Part shown: in pieces, positions 10,017 to 18,305 of the stretch
How the letters are laid out: each line of letters begins with the position of its first letter
Position numbering within the stretch: the stretch's first letter is position 1
Source: Mycobacteroides chelonae CCUG 47445
GTDB lineage: Bacteria > Actinomycetota > Actinomycetes > Mycobacteriales > Mycobacteriaceae
Direction: 5' to 3'
DNA: 64,000 nucleotides
Assembly: GCF_001632805.1 (NCBI RefSeq)
Contig: NZ_CP007220.1
Span: 3,906,001 to 3,970,000 of the forward strand
Translations under genes and position numbers: made by a program
The notes under the pieces: generated by a model
Told to the model about the DNA's origin: nothing
Databases searched by the model: none
The model's input: only the letters and a program-made list of their open reading frames with translations

Positions 10017-10672
10017 CAGGCCGACACCTCCTCTTTCTTCTTGGCGTTGATGAAGCCGTTGAGGGCCTCGACGCTGAACACCACGTCATCGGCCTTCAGC
10101 ACGTCATAGGTATTGAGCTGGTCGTAGGCCAGCACATGCACGTTCGGCAGGTTCCGGACGCTCTTGACCGAAGTCAGATCGTCGCGGCCCAGCACCACCA
10201 GTACCTGCTTGCGGTCGCTGATCTCGGCCAGGAACGACTTGGCGCTCTTGGTCGAGGGCTCTTGTCCGGCAACCAGTTCGGTGATCGCGTGGATCCGGCC
10301 GTTGCGAGCCCGGTCAGACAGCGCACCGCGCAGGGCGGCAGCGATCATCTTCTTGGGCGTGCGCTGGCTGTAGTCACGCGGCTGCGGGCCGTGGACGATG
10401 CCACCACCGGTGAACTGCGGGGCGCGGGTCGAACCCTGACGGGCACGGCCGGTTCCCTTCTGGCGGTAAGGCTTCTTGCCACCACCGGACACCAGGCCAC
10501 GCGTCTTGGTGGAGTGGGTGCCCTGACGGCCTGCGGCCAGCTGAGCGGTCACCACCTGGTGCAGCAGCGCGATATTGGCTGGGGCGTCGAACAATTCGGC
10601 CGGCAGCTCGATGGAGCCGTCCGTCTTGCCACCCGGAGCCTTGACTGCGATCTTCAAAAAATCCTCAGACAC
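10016..10672 (-). CDS. rplD: 50S ribosomal protein L4
   Basis: The 218-residue L4 starts at GTG 10672, sharing a base with the rplC stop TAG. The extended loop [29 protein letters not shown] reaches into the nascent peptide tunnel and is a macrolide-contact region. In E. coli L4 also represses its own operon; whether the long leader upstream of rpsJ is used similarly here is unknown. Confidence 0.97.
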   Translation of the reverse strand: MSEDFLKIAVKAPGGKTDGSIELPAELFDAPANIALLHQVVTAQLAAGRQGTHSTKTRGLVSGGGKKPYRQKGTGRARQGSTRAPQFTGGGIVHGPQPRDYSQRTPKKMIAAALRGALSDRARNGRIHAITELVAGQEPSTKSAKSFLAEISDRKQVLVVLGRDDLTSVKSVRNLPNVHVLAYDQLNTYDVLKADDVVFSVEALNGFINAKKKEEVSA

Positions 10673-11325
10673 TACTTCTCACCTCGCTTGACAGCGGTGC
10701 GGACCACAACCAGGCCACCCTTACGTCCGGGGATGGCACCCTTGATCAGCAGTACGCCGTTCTCAGCATCAACCTTGTGCACCACCAGGTTCTGCGTGGT
10801 GACGCGATCGCTACCCATACGTCCGGACATCCGCGTGCCCTTGAAGACACGACCCGGGGTGGCGCAGCCACCGATCGAGCCGGGACGACGGTGCACGGCC
10901 TGTGCACCGTGGCTTGCGCCCTGACCACTGAAGCCGTGACGCTTCATGGTTCCGGCGAAGCCCTTGCCCTTCGAGGTTCCGGTGACGTCCACGTACGCGC
11001 CGTCACTGAAGATCTCGGCGGTCAGCTCCTGACCGACCTCGTACTCGGCGGCAGCGGCCTCGTCGTCCAGACGCAGCTCGGCCAGATGGCGACGGGGGTT
11101 GATACCCGCGGCAGCGAACTGACCGGTGACCGGCTTGGTCACCTTGCGCGGGCTGATCTCACCGAAAGCCAGCTGAACGGCGCTATAGCCGTCCTGCTCG
11201 GGGGTGCGGATGCGGGTCACCACATTGGGTCCGGCCTTGACGACGGTCACCGGGACAACCCGGTTGTTGTCGTCGAACACCTGTGTCATACCCAGCTTGG
11301 TGCCCAGAATTCCTTTTCTTGCCAT
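10672..11325 (-). CDS. rplC: 50S ribosomal protein L3
   Basis: The 217-residue L3 begins with [16 protein letters not shown] and carries the conserved [25 protein letters not shown] loop and the [13 protein letters not shown] segment. It binds near the 3' end of 23S rRNA and its loop approaches the peptidyl transferase centre. It lies 14 bp after rpsJ and is coupled to rplD. Confidence 0.97.
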   Translation of the reverse strand: MARKGILGTKLGMTQVFDDNNRVVPVTVVKAGPNVVTRIRTPEQDGYSAVQLAFGEISPRKVTKPVTGQFAAAGINPRRHLAELRLDDEAAAAEYEVGQELTAEIFSDGAYVDVTGTSKGKGFAGTMKRHGFSGQGASHGAQAVHRRPGSIGGCATPGRVFKGTRMSGRMGSDRVTTQNLVVHKVDAENGVLLIKGAIPGRKGGLVVVRTAVKRGEK

Positions 11326-11339
11326 GGTTTCTGGTTCTC

Positions 11340-11645
11340 CTACTGGATGTTCACGTCGACGCTGGCCGGCAGGTCGATGCGCATGAGCGCGTCAACCGTC
11401 TTCGGCGTCGGGTCGAGGATGTCGATGAGCCGCTTGTGGGTGCGCATCTCGAAGTGCTCGCGCGAATCCTTGTACTTGTGCGGCGACCGGATAACGCAAT
11501 ACACGTTCTTCTCGGTTGGCAGCGGCACAGGTCCAACGACACTCGCGCCGGTACGGGTCACCGTCTCAACAATCTTGCGCGCAGAGGCATCAATAGCCTC
11601 ATGGTCGTAGGCCTTGAGCCTGATGCGGATCTTCTGTCCCGCCAC
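11340..11645 (-). CDS. rpsJ: 30S ribosomal protein S10
   Basis: I place the start at GTG 11645 (product [18 protein letters not shown]...), giving 101 residues, the usual size; a longer open frame upstream has no S10 homology. S10 is part of the 30S head and, as NusE, of transcription antitermination complexes. It is the first gene of the S10 operon, preceded by a leader of about 250 nt. Confidence 0.97.
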
Positions 11646-11892
11646 GCTTCCTACCTCTACTATCACTGGTCCGGAGCGCGCCGAAGCGCACCACCCGATA
11701 CCGCCGCTGTTTACCTGTCGTAGTTCACCGACCCCCGCGGTCGGGCGTGTCGCCCTCGCGCACAGTCGTCCACGTCGAAAATTCTCGTCGCTTGGACTGG
11801 GCCGACGCGCCCGTAAGGGCGCTTGTGGTTCGCCGTCCCCGTTCGCAGCGCACCATGGGCGACCCAAGGCACTGCAACCGGTTCACGGCAAC
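11646..11892 (-). other. Untranslated leader of the S10 operon
   Basis: No gene is supported in 11646-12029 on either strand. If transcription starts just downstream of the -10 at 11899-11904, the rpsJ mRNA has a leader of about 245 nt. Several short GC-rich inverted repeats are present, for example around 11730-11760, and could serve regulation. I see no known ribosomal leader motif. Confidence 0.45.
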
Positions 11893-11898
11893 CCGAAC

Positions 11899-11927
11899 AG
11901 TATGCCTTATCCCGCGGCTGCGGCCAA
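11899..11927 (-). promoter_or_regulatory. Likely promoter of the S10 operon
   Basis: On the minus strand TTGGCC (11922-11927) and CATACT (11899-11904, followed by GTT) are separated by 17 bp. The -10 and spacing suit a strong SigA promoter driving rpsJ to rpsQ. Confidence 0.65.
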
Positions 11928-12029
11928 ATCCCTGGCGCACCCACCCGGCAGCGGCAACTGCGAGCCCCTGACCTGCGAATCCGGGGACGTCTGGAACGCT
12001 GGTACAAGATCCGTTGAGGAGGTCGCGAC

Positions 12030-12698
12030 GTGCGCTGGTCAGATGCCGACGGAGGGCGTTCATTTCTGCGGGCACTGCCCGTCCTCTCCGGCAGTGCACC
12101 ACCGTTCAATATCGACGACGCCCCTGATGAACCGCTCCCCTTGTTCGCCGAATGGATCGAGCAAGCGGTGCAGGCAGGCGTTCCCGAGCCGCACGCGATG
12201 ACGATCTCGACGGTCGATGCGCAGGGTGCACCGCGCGCCCGGGTGCTGATCGTGAAGGCCATCGACGAGAACGGCTGGCATTTCGCGGCGAGCTCGGTGA
12301 GCCAGAAGGGCCGCGATCTGTCGTCGCATCCTGTCGCCGCGCTGACCTTCCACTGGCCCGCGGTGGTGCGGCAGGTTCGAGTAGTGGGCACGGTTGTCGA
12401 CGACGGTGCGCAGGCGAGCGCTGCCGACTTCCTGGGTAGGCCCATCGGATCCCGGGCAATGGCATTGACGCTGCGACAGAGCCAGCCGCTGGCGGACACC
12501 GCGGAAATCGACGCCGAGCTTGAAAAGGCCCACCGAAAGTTGGCGGACGACCCGGAGCTGGTGCCGGTCGAGTGGGTGTCTTACTCGGTACGGCCCACGC
12601 AGGTGGAGTTCTGGCAGGGCTCCCCCGATCGGAAGCACCTGCGGCTGAGTTACCAATGCACTGACGACGGATGGGAGCGCACACGGCTCTGGCCGTGA
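12030..12698 (+). CDS. PdxH-like pyridoxamine 5'-phosphate oxidase family protein
   Basis: GTG 12030 is preceded by GAGGAGG at good spacing. The 222-residue product follows the FMN-dependent PNPOx plan: EPHAMTISTVDAQGAPRARVLIVK, KGRDLSSHPVAALTFHWP, RQVRVVG, then the C-terminal dimerisation/PLP region EFWQGSPDRKHLRLSY ending in RLWP. The R-x-H pair of the substrate site (RKH) is kept. It may make pyridoxal 5'-phosphate or be a related flavin oxidase. It is divergent from the S10 operon and just upstream of the DUF4442 gene. Confidence 0.85.
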   Translation: MRWSDADGGRSFLRALPVLSGSAPPFNIDDAPDEPLPLFAEWIEQAVQAGVPEPHAMTISTVDAQGAPRARVLIVKAIDENGWHFAASSVSQKGRDLSSHPVAALTFHWPAVVRQVRVVGTVVDDGAQASAADFLGRPIGSRAMALTLRQSQPLADTAEIDAELEKAHRKLADDPELVPVEWVSYSVRPTQVEFWQGSPDRKHLRLSYQCTDDGWERTRLWP

Positions 12699-12733
12699 AT
12701 CGAGTAGGAATCGGCAGCCGAGTTCGCAGTCAT

Positions 12734-12751
12734 CTTACTTTCAAGTAAGGT
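12734..12751 (+). promoter_or_regulatory. Palindromic operator overlapping the -10 of the DUF4442 gene
   Basis: CTTACTT (12734-12740) and AAGTAAG (12743-12749) form a perfect 7-bp inverted repeat with a 2-nt spacer. A TANNNT hexamer TAAGGT (12746-12751) overlaps it and would start transcription at about 12758, next to the GTG at 12759, so the mRNA is probably leaderless. The size suits a dimeric repressor; the regulator is not identified. Confidence 0.6.
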
Positions 12752-12758
12752 ACGTGCT

Positions 12759-13229
12759 GTGAGTGCATCTCCGACCTATAAGGCCTGGCAGCGTCTGCAG
12801 AACAAGCCCGGCGGCTCCGCCCTGTTCTCCGCTGCCATGATGGCCCGTGTCCCCTACTTCGCCTCCGTGGTGCCGCATGTGCACCGGATGGAGCCCGGCT
12901 ACTGCGAGGTGACCGCTCCCAAGTGGTACTTCGTCTACAACCATCTCAAGACATTCCACGCGATCGCCGCATGCAACCTGGCCGAGGTCGCGATGGGCAT
13001 GTTGATGGAGGCAACCACCCCGTCCTCGCATCGGTGGATTCCCAAGGCGATGAATGTGCAGTACCTCGGTAAGGCCACCACCTCGCTGCGGGCGATCGCC
13101 AAGCTGGAGGGCCTGGACTTCGCCTCGATTACCGAAGGCACCGATGTGGTGGTGCCGATCAGCATCACCGATCGTGATGGCAAGGAAGTGGTGAAGGCAG
13201 AGATCACCACCTGGGTGACCCCCGCCTAA
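12759..13229 (+). CDS. DUF4442 hotdog-fold protein (PaaI-like thioesterase relative)
   Basis: The 156-residue protein starts at GTG 12759. It matches the DUF4442 family, a hotdog fold related to acyl-CoA thioesterases: a helix containing NLAEVAMGMLMEATTP and the strands WIPKAMNVQYLGKATTSLRAIAKLEG. The usual catalytic Asp/Glu of PaaI enzymes cannot be assigned with confidence, so thioesterase activity is inferred only from fold. It has its own palindromic operator and precedes the P450 by 68 bp. Confidence 0.75.
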   Translation: MSASPTYKAWQRLQNKPGGSALFSAAMMARVPYFASVVPHVHRMEPGYCEVTAPKWYFVYNHLKTFHAIAACNLAEVAMGMLMEATTPSSHRWIPKAMNVQYLGKATTSLRAIAKLEGLDFASITEGTDVVVPISITDRDGKEVVKAEITTWVTPA

Positions 13230-13297
13230 ACACCTTCGGCGGCCAAATTTTTGCCGTTATAGACAAATCTATGGTGTGCCGCGCGCACACTCCGGCT

Positions 13298-14554
13298 ATG
13301 GCCACCGCACTGTCTGAAATCGAGGAAGCCGGCCGAGTATTGGCCGATCCGACCGCCTATGCCGACGAGCCCCGCCTGCACGACGCGCTGACCCTGTTAC
13401 GGCGTGAACAACCCGTGGCGAGAGTCGTCACCGACAACTATCGACCGTTCTGGGCGGTCACCAAGCACGACGACATCATGGACGTCGAGCGCGATAACAC
13501 GCTCTGGATCAACGAACCGCGTCCGCTGCTGATGAACCTCGAGCAAGAGGCCGAGCTGGACAAGCAGGCAGCCATGGGGATCGAGCTCAAGACCCTGGTC
13601 CATATCGACGATCCCAAGCATCGTGTGCTGCGCGCCATCGGAGCCGACTGGTTCCGGCCGAAGGCCATGCGGGACATGAAACTCCGCACCGATGAACTCG
13701 CCGCCCGATACGTGAACAAACTGCTGGAGGCCGGCGGTACCTGCGATTTCGCACAGGATGTCGCGGTGCACTTCCCGCTGTACGTCATCATGTCGCTGCT
13801 CGGCATTCCCGAATCGGACTTCGACCGGATGCTCAAACTCACCCAGGAACTCTTCGGTGGTGACGACACCGAATTCCAGCGCGGCGCCACTCCGGAGGAG
13901 CAGCTGCTGGCCCTGCTGGATTTTTTCGGATACTTCAGCGGTCTGACCGCATCTCGCCGCGAGAACCCCACCGATGACCTGGCATCGACGATCGCCAACG
14001 CGAAGGTGGACGGTGAGCTGCTCAGCGACGTCGACACCGCCTCGTACTACACGATCATCGCCACCGCCGGGCACGACACCACCAGCGCCACCATCGCCGG
14101 TGGGCTCGAAGCACTGCTGCAGCATCCGGACCAGTTGGCACGGCTGCGCGAGAATCCCGATCTCATGCCGTTGGCGGTCGACGAGATGATCCGATGGGTG
14201 ACACCGGTCAAGGAGTTCATGCGCACCGCGACGGCCGATACCGAGATTCGTGGTGTCTCCATCGCCGAGGGTGATTCGGTGCTGCTCTCTTACCCCTCGG
14301 GTAACCGCGACGAAGACACCTTCGGTAATCCGTTCACCTTCGATGTGGGTCGAGATCCGAACAAACACTTGGCGTTCGGATTCGGTGTGCACTTCTGCCT
14401 GGGTGCCGCGCTGGCGCGGATGGAGGTCAACAGTTTCTTCTCGGCACTACTGCCCCGGCTGGAATCCATCGAGATCGACGGAGATGTCGAGCGGATGTCG
14501 ACCATATTCGTCGGGGGCATCAAGCACTTGCCCATCCGCTACAGCTTGCGGTGA
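13298..14554 (+). CDS. Cytochrome P450
   Basis: The 418-residue product (start ATG 13298; an in-frame ATG at 13271 is possible and neither has a clear ribosome site) is a soluble bacterial P450. The I-helix oxygen-activation motif is AGHDTTS, the ExxR pair is in DEMIRW, and the heme ligand is Cys367 in FGFGVHFCLG. It would hydroxylate a hydrophobic substrate using ferredoxin and a ferredoxin reductase; the reductase at 27145 is a possible partner by inference only. I cannot assign the CYP subfamily. It converges on the thiolase-family gene with a 9-bp gap. Confidence 0.93.
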   Translation: MATALSEIEEAGRVLADPTAYADEPRLHDALTLLRREQPVARVVTDNYRPFWAVTKHDDIMDVERDNTLWINEPRPLLMNLEQEAELDKQAAMGIELKTLVHIDDPKHRVLRAIGADWFRPKAMRDMKLRTDELAARYVNKLLEAGGTCDFAQDVAVHFPLYVIMSLLGIPESDFDRMLKLTQELFGGDDTEFQRGATPEEQLLALLDFFGYFSGLTASRRENPTDDLASTIANAKVDGELLSDVDTASYYTIIATAGHDTTSATIAGGLEALLQHPDQLARLRENPDLMPLAVDEMIRWVTPVKEFMRTATADTEIRGVSIAEGDSVLLSYPSGNRDEDTFGNPFTFDVGRDPNKHLAFGFGVHFCLGAALARMEVNSFFSALLPRLESIEIDGDVERMSTIFVGGIKHLPIRYSLR

Positions 14555-14563
14555 CGGCCGGTC

Positions 14564-16066
14564 CTAGCTGAGTCGGGCGGAACCGTCCGCCGCGACTTCG
14601 ATTGAGGCGCCTGCGATATCGGTATCCGCGATCTGTGCCGCCGCTTCCCGGTCTTCGATCTTGGCGAAGGTACGCGCCCCCGTGGGTGTGCGGATGCTCA
14701 CGAATGTCTGGAATGGGGACCCGTCTCGCCCGTAGTTCACGGTCCAGGCCTCGACGGTCGCCGCGCCCGAATACCCGTCGGCCGCCTCGGTTTTAGGCTC
14801 CTGATCGACCTCTGACTGCACGTCCTCGTACCTGAACCCGGATGCGGGCGGCTCGGTTCCGTAGATTCCGAACGCGTGTTTGGTCAGGTATCCGCCGTTG
14901 GCCGTGATCAGCCCCTTCGCGCCCGGGAGTTCGCGGAGCCGTTCTGCCATGGTGGCGATGGAGTGTGTGACGTAGTTGCACCAGGGACCACCGGCGAACG
15001 TAAGCCCACCGGTGACCGTCAGCGGCCGCGCGGGATCGTCGAGCGCCAGCCCCAACTCGGTGGCCGCAACCTGCACCGCCGAGGGGAAACATGAGTAGAT
15101 GTCGATCAGGTCCACGTCGTCGGTACTCAGCCCGGCGATGTCGAACGCACGCCTTCCCGCGAGGCGGATGGCCGGAGAGCGGTGCAGCTCATCGCGCTCA
15201 CTGAGTGCGAAGGTGTCGTTGGCCTGGCTGCCCGCGAGCGGAAATATCCAGCGGTCCTCCGGAATTCGGAGACGCCTCGCTGTTTCCACGGAGGTCAGCA
15301 GCAGCACCGCGCCCTGCTCGACCATATTGTTGGAGTTCATCAGCTTGGTGTACGGGGAACTGATCCACCGGTTGTCAGGGCCGGGAGTGGCAATCTCCTC
15401 GGCGGTGTACGCATCGTTGGACCAGGCGTGTGCGTTGTGCACCGCTACCGCGTTGAACCGCTGCCATAGTTGAGAGATAGCGGTCCGATGTTCCGCGATG
15501 GACACGCCATTGGCAACCCGGATCGCCTGCTCGAACAGTGGGTACACATGTCCGGGAGAGATGAGGCCGATGGTGGTCTCGGCGCCGCCCACCTGATCCA
15601 TCCGGCCGCCGAGAATGGTTGGTTCGGCGATGGATTCGTCTTGAGTCGTCCACGACGGTTGCACTCCCGTGGCCATCATCTTGTTGCGTGAACGCCACAT
15701 CTCGGCCCCACCGATGAGAACCACATCAGCGTCCCCGGCCAGAATGTCGGCAGCCGCGTGGTTGACCAACAGCTGCGGCGAGTTGCCGCTGGGACCGGTG
15801 TAGAACGTGCGCTTGGGCGCCGCACCCAGACGTTCGCCGAGGAGCGCGCCGGGGTCGCGGTACTTCCACGAGAAGATGTTCGCCACCGACACCGTGTCGA
15901 CGGCTGTGAGCAGGTCCGGCGCACCTGCGTCCTCGGCGGCCAGCCGGGCCGCTCGCTCCATGAGATCGATGGGCTCGGGGATCTCGGAGAACGGGCTGTC
16001 GGCGTCTGTCCGCTGGTTGACCTGTCCGGTACCGACGAGGACCGGCGTGCGAGGGTCGAGGGCCAT
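14564..16066 (-). CDS. Thiolase-superfamily acetyl-CoA acetyltransferase-like protein
   Basis: Start ATG 16066 (MALDPRTPVLVGTGQV) is chosen over an in-frame ATG 21 bp upstream because it begins the thiolase fold directly. The 500-residue protein has thiolase-type segments (GPSGNSPQLLVNHAAADILAG, GGAEMWRSR, IDIYSCFPSAVQVAATELGL, TANGGYLTKHAFGIYGTEPP), then an extra C-terminal beta domain of about 90 residues. The Cys in DIYSCFPS is not at the usual N-terminal nucleophile position, so this is closer to the SCP-x/lipid-transfer branch and may not perform ordinary thiolysis. Its role in acyl-CoA metabolism is inferred. Confidence 0.8.
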   Translation of the reverse strand: MALDPRTPVLVGTGQVNQRTDADSPFSEIPEPIDLMERAARLAAEDAGAPDLLTAVDTVSVANIFSWKYRDPGALLGERLGAAPKRTFYTGPSGNSPQLLVNHAAADILAGDADVVLIGGAEMWRSRNKMMATGVQPSWTTQDESIAEPTILGGRMDQVGGAETTIGLISPGHVYPLFEQAIRVANGVSIAEHRTAISQLWQRFNAVAVHNAHAWSNDAYTAEEIATPGPDNRWISSPYTKLMNSNNMVEQGAVLLLTSVETARRLRIPEDRWIFPLAGSQANDTFALSERDELHRSPAIRLAGRRAFDIAGLSTDDVDLIDIYSCFPSAVQVAATELGLALDDPARPLTVTGGLTFAGGPWCNYVTHSIATMAERLRELPGAKGLITANGGYLTKHAFGIYGTEPPASGFRYEDVQSEVDQEPKTEAADGYSGAATVEAWTVNYGRDGSPFQTFVSIRTPTGARTFAKIEDREAAAQIADTDIAGASIEVAADGSARLS

Positions 16067-16112
16067 CAGCCGATGGTAACCAACCACCCGGTTGGCCCCG
16101 GAGGGCCTCCCG

Positions 16113-16898
16113 CTACGTGGGCAATGCCGGACCGGCCCCCTCGATCTGGTTACCTGCGCCCGTCATGTCCTTGAGGTCAACACCGGAACGGCCGATCTCC
16201 CGCGCCCCCGCCACCAGAGCGGCGACGACCTGCGCCGCCTGGTCATAACCCAGGCCCTCCGGAGGATGAATATTGGATACACAATTACGTTGTGCATCAG
16301 TGCATCCCACCATGGGATTGTGTGTGAGGTAGATCCCGACGCTGTCGGCCACCGACAACCCCGGGCGTTCGCCGATGAGCACCAGCACCGTGTCGACGCC
16401 CAGCGCGGCACCAATGTGATCCCCCAGCGCCACCCGCGCCTGCGTCGCGATGACGAGTGGCGCGATCGAGTACCCGCGAAGCCGCTGGTGCAGCGCCTGT
16501 AATAGCTGCACCCCGTGGTCGTCGAGGGCTCTCGGCGATAGACCGTCGGCCAGCACGATGCCGATATCGGCGTTGGCATCGGAGAGCACATCCAGTGCGC
16601 CATCGGCGGGCGCCCGCCCCAGGTCGGGGCGGCGCAGGTACTCGGATCGATCGCCGGCCCGGCTGGTCACCAGCAACGGTGTACCCAACCCGAGCCCATC
16701 GATACGTCCGGCGAGTGCGCACGCATCCAGGGGCGTGTGCACTGCGTCCCGGGCAGCGGCGTGCGCGGTCCCGAACTCCAGCACTCGAGTGGTGGGCAAC
16801 GCATCACCGCTACGCCCCAACCCGATTCGGGACTGTGTGGATAGACGTAGCGTATCCCAAATATCGTGTGCAGTAACGTTATTCGTGATATCGCTCAT
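16113..16898 (-). CDS. eutC: Ethanolamine ammonia-lyase small subunit
   Basis: The 261-residue protein matches EutC: TQSRIGLGRSGDALPTTRVLEFGTAHAAARDAVH near the N-terminus, the IVLADGLSPRALDDHG central motif, IGERPGLSVADSVGIYLTHNP and the GCTDAQRNCVSNIHPPEGLGYDQAA end. With EutB it forms the adenosylcobalamin-dependent enzyme that splits ethanolamine to acetaldehyde and ammonia. Its ATG overlaps the eutB stop by four bases. No microcompartment shell, reactivase or eutR gene is nearby. Confidence 0.95.
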   Translation of the reverse strand: MSDITNNVTAHDIWDTLRLSTQSRIGLGRSGDALPTTRVLEFGTAHAAARDAVHTPLDACALAGRIDGLGLGTPLLVTSRAGDRSEYLRRPDLGRAPADGALDVLSDANADIGIVLADGLSPRALDDHGVQLLQALHQRLRGYSIAPLVIATQARVALGDHIGAALGVDTVLVLIGERPGLSVADSVGIYLTHNPMVGCTDAQRNCVSNIHPPEGLGYDQAAQVVAALVAGAREIGRSGVDLKDMTGAGNQIEGAGPALPT

Positions 16899-18298
16899 AG
16901 CAGCGCCCGCAACGGCGAGTCGCTGACCGCGATTTCACGAAGCCCACCGTCACGCTCCAGCATCCCCATGCGCTCAAGCCATTCGTTGAACTCCGGCGCC
17001 GGTCGCAGGCCGAATGTACGGCGCGCGAACAGCGCATCGTGGAATGACAGGCTCTGATATCCCAGCATGACGTCATCGGCTCCGGGCACGGCGATGACAA
17101 ACGCAACCCCCGCGGCGGTGAGCACCGTCAGCAGCACATCCATGTCATCTGAATCGGCCTCGGCGTGATTGGTGTAGCAGACGTCCACCCCCATCGGAAG
17201 TCCCAGCAGCTTGCCACAGAAGTGATCCTCCAGGCCGGCCCGGATGATCTGCTTGCCGTCGTAAAGATATTCCGGCCCAATGAATCCCACGACGGTATTG
17301 ACCAGGAGCGGCTCCACCTCGCGCGCCACGGCGTAGGCCCTGGCCTCCAGTGTCTGCTGATCAACGGCAACGCCGCCCACCCCGATATGGGCTCCGGCAG
17401 AGAGCGCCGATCCCTGACCCGTCTCCAGATACATGACATTGTTGCCCACACTGCCGCGCCCCAACGAACGCCCGGCCTCGTTCGCCTCACGCAGCAGTGC
17501 AAGGTTGACCCCGAAGCTCTCGTTGGCCCCTTCGGTCCCGGCAATCGACTGGAATACCAAGTCCACCGGTAGATTTCGTTCGATGAGTTCCATCGTGGTG
17601 GTCACGTGTGCGAGCACACACGATTGTGTGGGGATATCGAATCGCAATCGGATGTCATCGATGAGGCGCAGCAGATCGGCCGCGGCATGCGGGGAATCTG
17701 TCGCGGGGTTGATACCGATGACGGCATCACCGCACCCCAGCAGCAGGCCGTCGAGGGTGGCGGCGGCGATACCCCGGGCGTCGTCGGTGGGATGGTTGGG
17801 CTGCAATCGGGTCGCCAAGGTGCCCGGTAGACCGATGGTGGTGCGGAAGGCGCTGTGGTTACGCACCGCGGCTCCGACGGCGATGAGGTCCTGGTTGCGC
17901 ATCAGCTTGCTGACGGCTGCCACCATCTCAGGGGTCAGCCCAGCGGAGACATCTTTGAGCGACTGTGCCCCATGCGGTTTGGTGATCGTCTCCAGTAGCC
18001 AGTCACGGAAATCGCCGACGGTGAGGTGTGAGATGACGGCAAAGGCCTCCACATCATGGCTGTCGATGATGAGCCGGGTGACCTCGTCGGTGTCGTACGG
18101 GACGACCTCCTCGGAGAGGAACGTCGTCAGCGGGACCTCGGCAAGCGCCCAGCGTGCGGCTGCCCGTTCGGCATCCGACTGTGCCGCGCAGCCCGCGAGC
18201 TCGTCGCCGGATCGAGGCGGCGAGGCCTTCGCGAGAACCTCGGCGAGCGATCCGAACTGGTAAGTAATCGGCCCTGCGGTGTGACGAAAAGTGCTCAT
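16895..18298 (-). CDS. eutB: Ethanolamine ammonia-lyase large subunit
   Basis: The 467-residue catalytic subunit has the conserved QPNHPTDDARGIAAATLDGLLLGCGDAVIGINPATDS, VLAHVTTTMELI, and FQSIAGTEGANESFGVNL segments, the last holding the Glu that contacts substrate, and LGLPMGVDVCYTNHAEADSDD. It binds adenosylcobalamin and ethanolamine in a TIM barrel. It lies 7 bp downstream of the permease and overlaps eutC, so transport and cleavage are one operon. Length is normal. Cobalamin supply must come from elsewhere in the genome. Confidence 0.96.
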   Translation of the reverse strand: MSTFRHTAGPITYQFGSLAEVLAKASPPRSGDELAGCAAQSDAERAAARWALAEVPLTTFLSEEVVPYDTDEVTRLIIDSHDVEAFAVISHLTVGDFRDWLLETITKPHGAQSLKDVSAGLTPEMVAAVSKLMRNQDLIAVGAAVRNHSAFRTTIGLPGTLATRLQPNHPTDDARGIAAATLDGLLLGCGDAVIGINPATDSPHAAADLLRLIDDIRLRFDIPTQSCVLAHVTTTMELIERNLPVDLVFQSIAGTEGANESFGVNLALLREANEAGRSLGRGSVGNNVMYLETGQGSALSAGAHIGVGGVAVDQQTLEARAYAVAREVEPLLVNTVVGFIGPEYLYDGKQIIRAGLEDHFCGKLLGLPMGVDVCYTNHAEADSDDMDVLLTVLTAAGVAFVIAVPGADDVMLGYQSLSFHDALFARRTFGLRPAPEFNEWLERMGMLERDGGLREIAVSDSPLRALL

Positions 18299-18305
18299 AA
18301 TGTGC

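Noticed and set aside
13271..13297. Upstream ATG and nested inverted repeats before the P450
   Set aside because: Repeats of 5-6 bp with no aligned -10; ATG 13298 starts the recognisable protein. Kept as an alternative start only.
16270..16300. Inverted repeat (TGCACAA...TTGTGTA) inside eutC
   Set aside because: It lies within a conserved coding segment and its sequence is explained by the protein.
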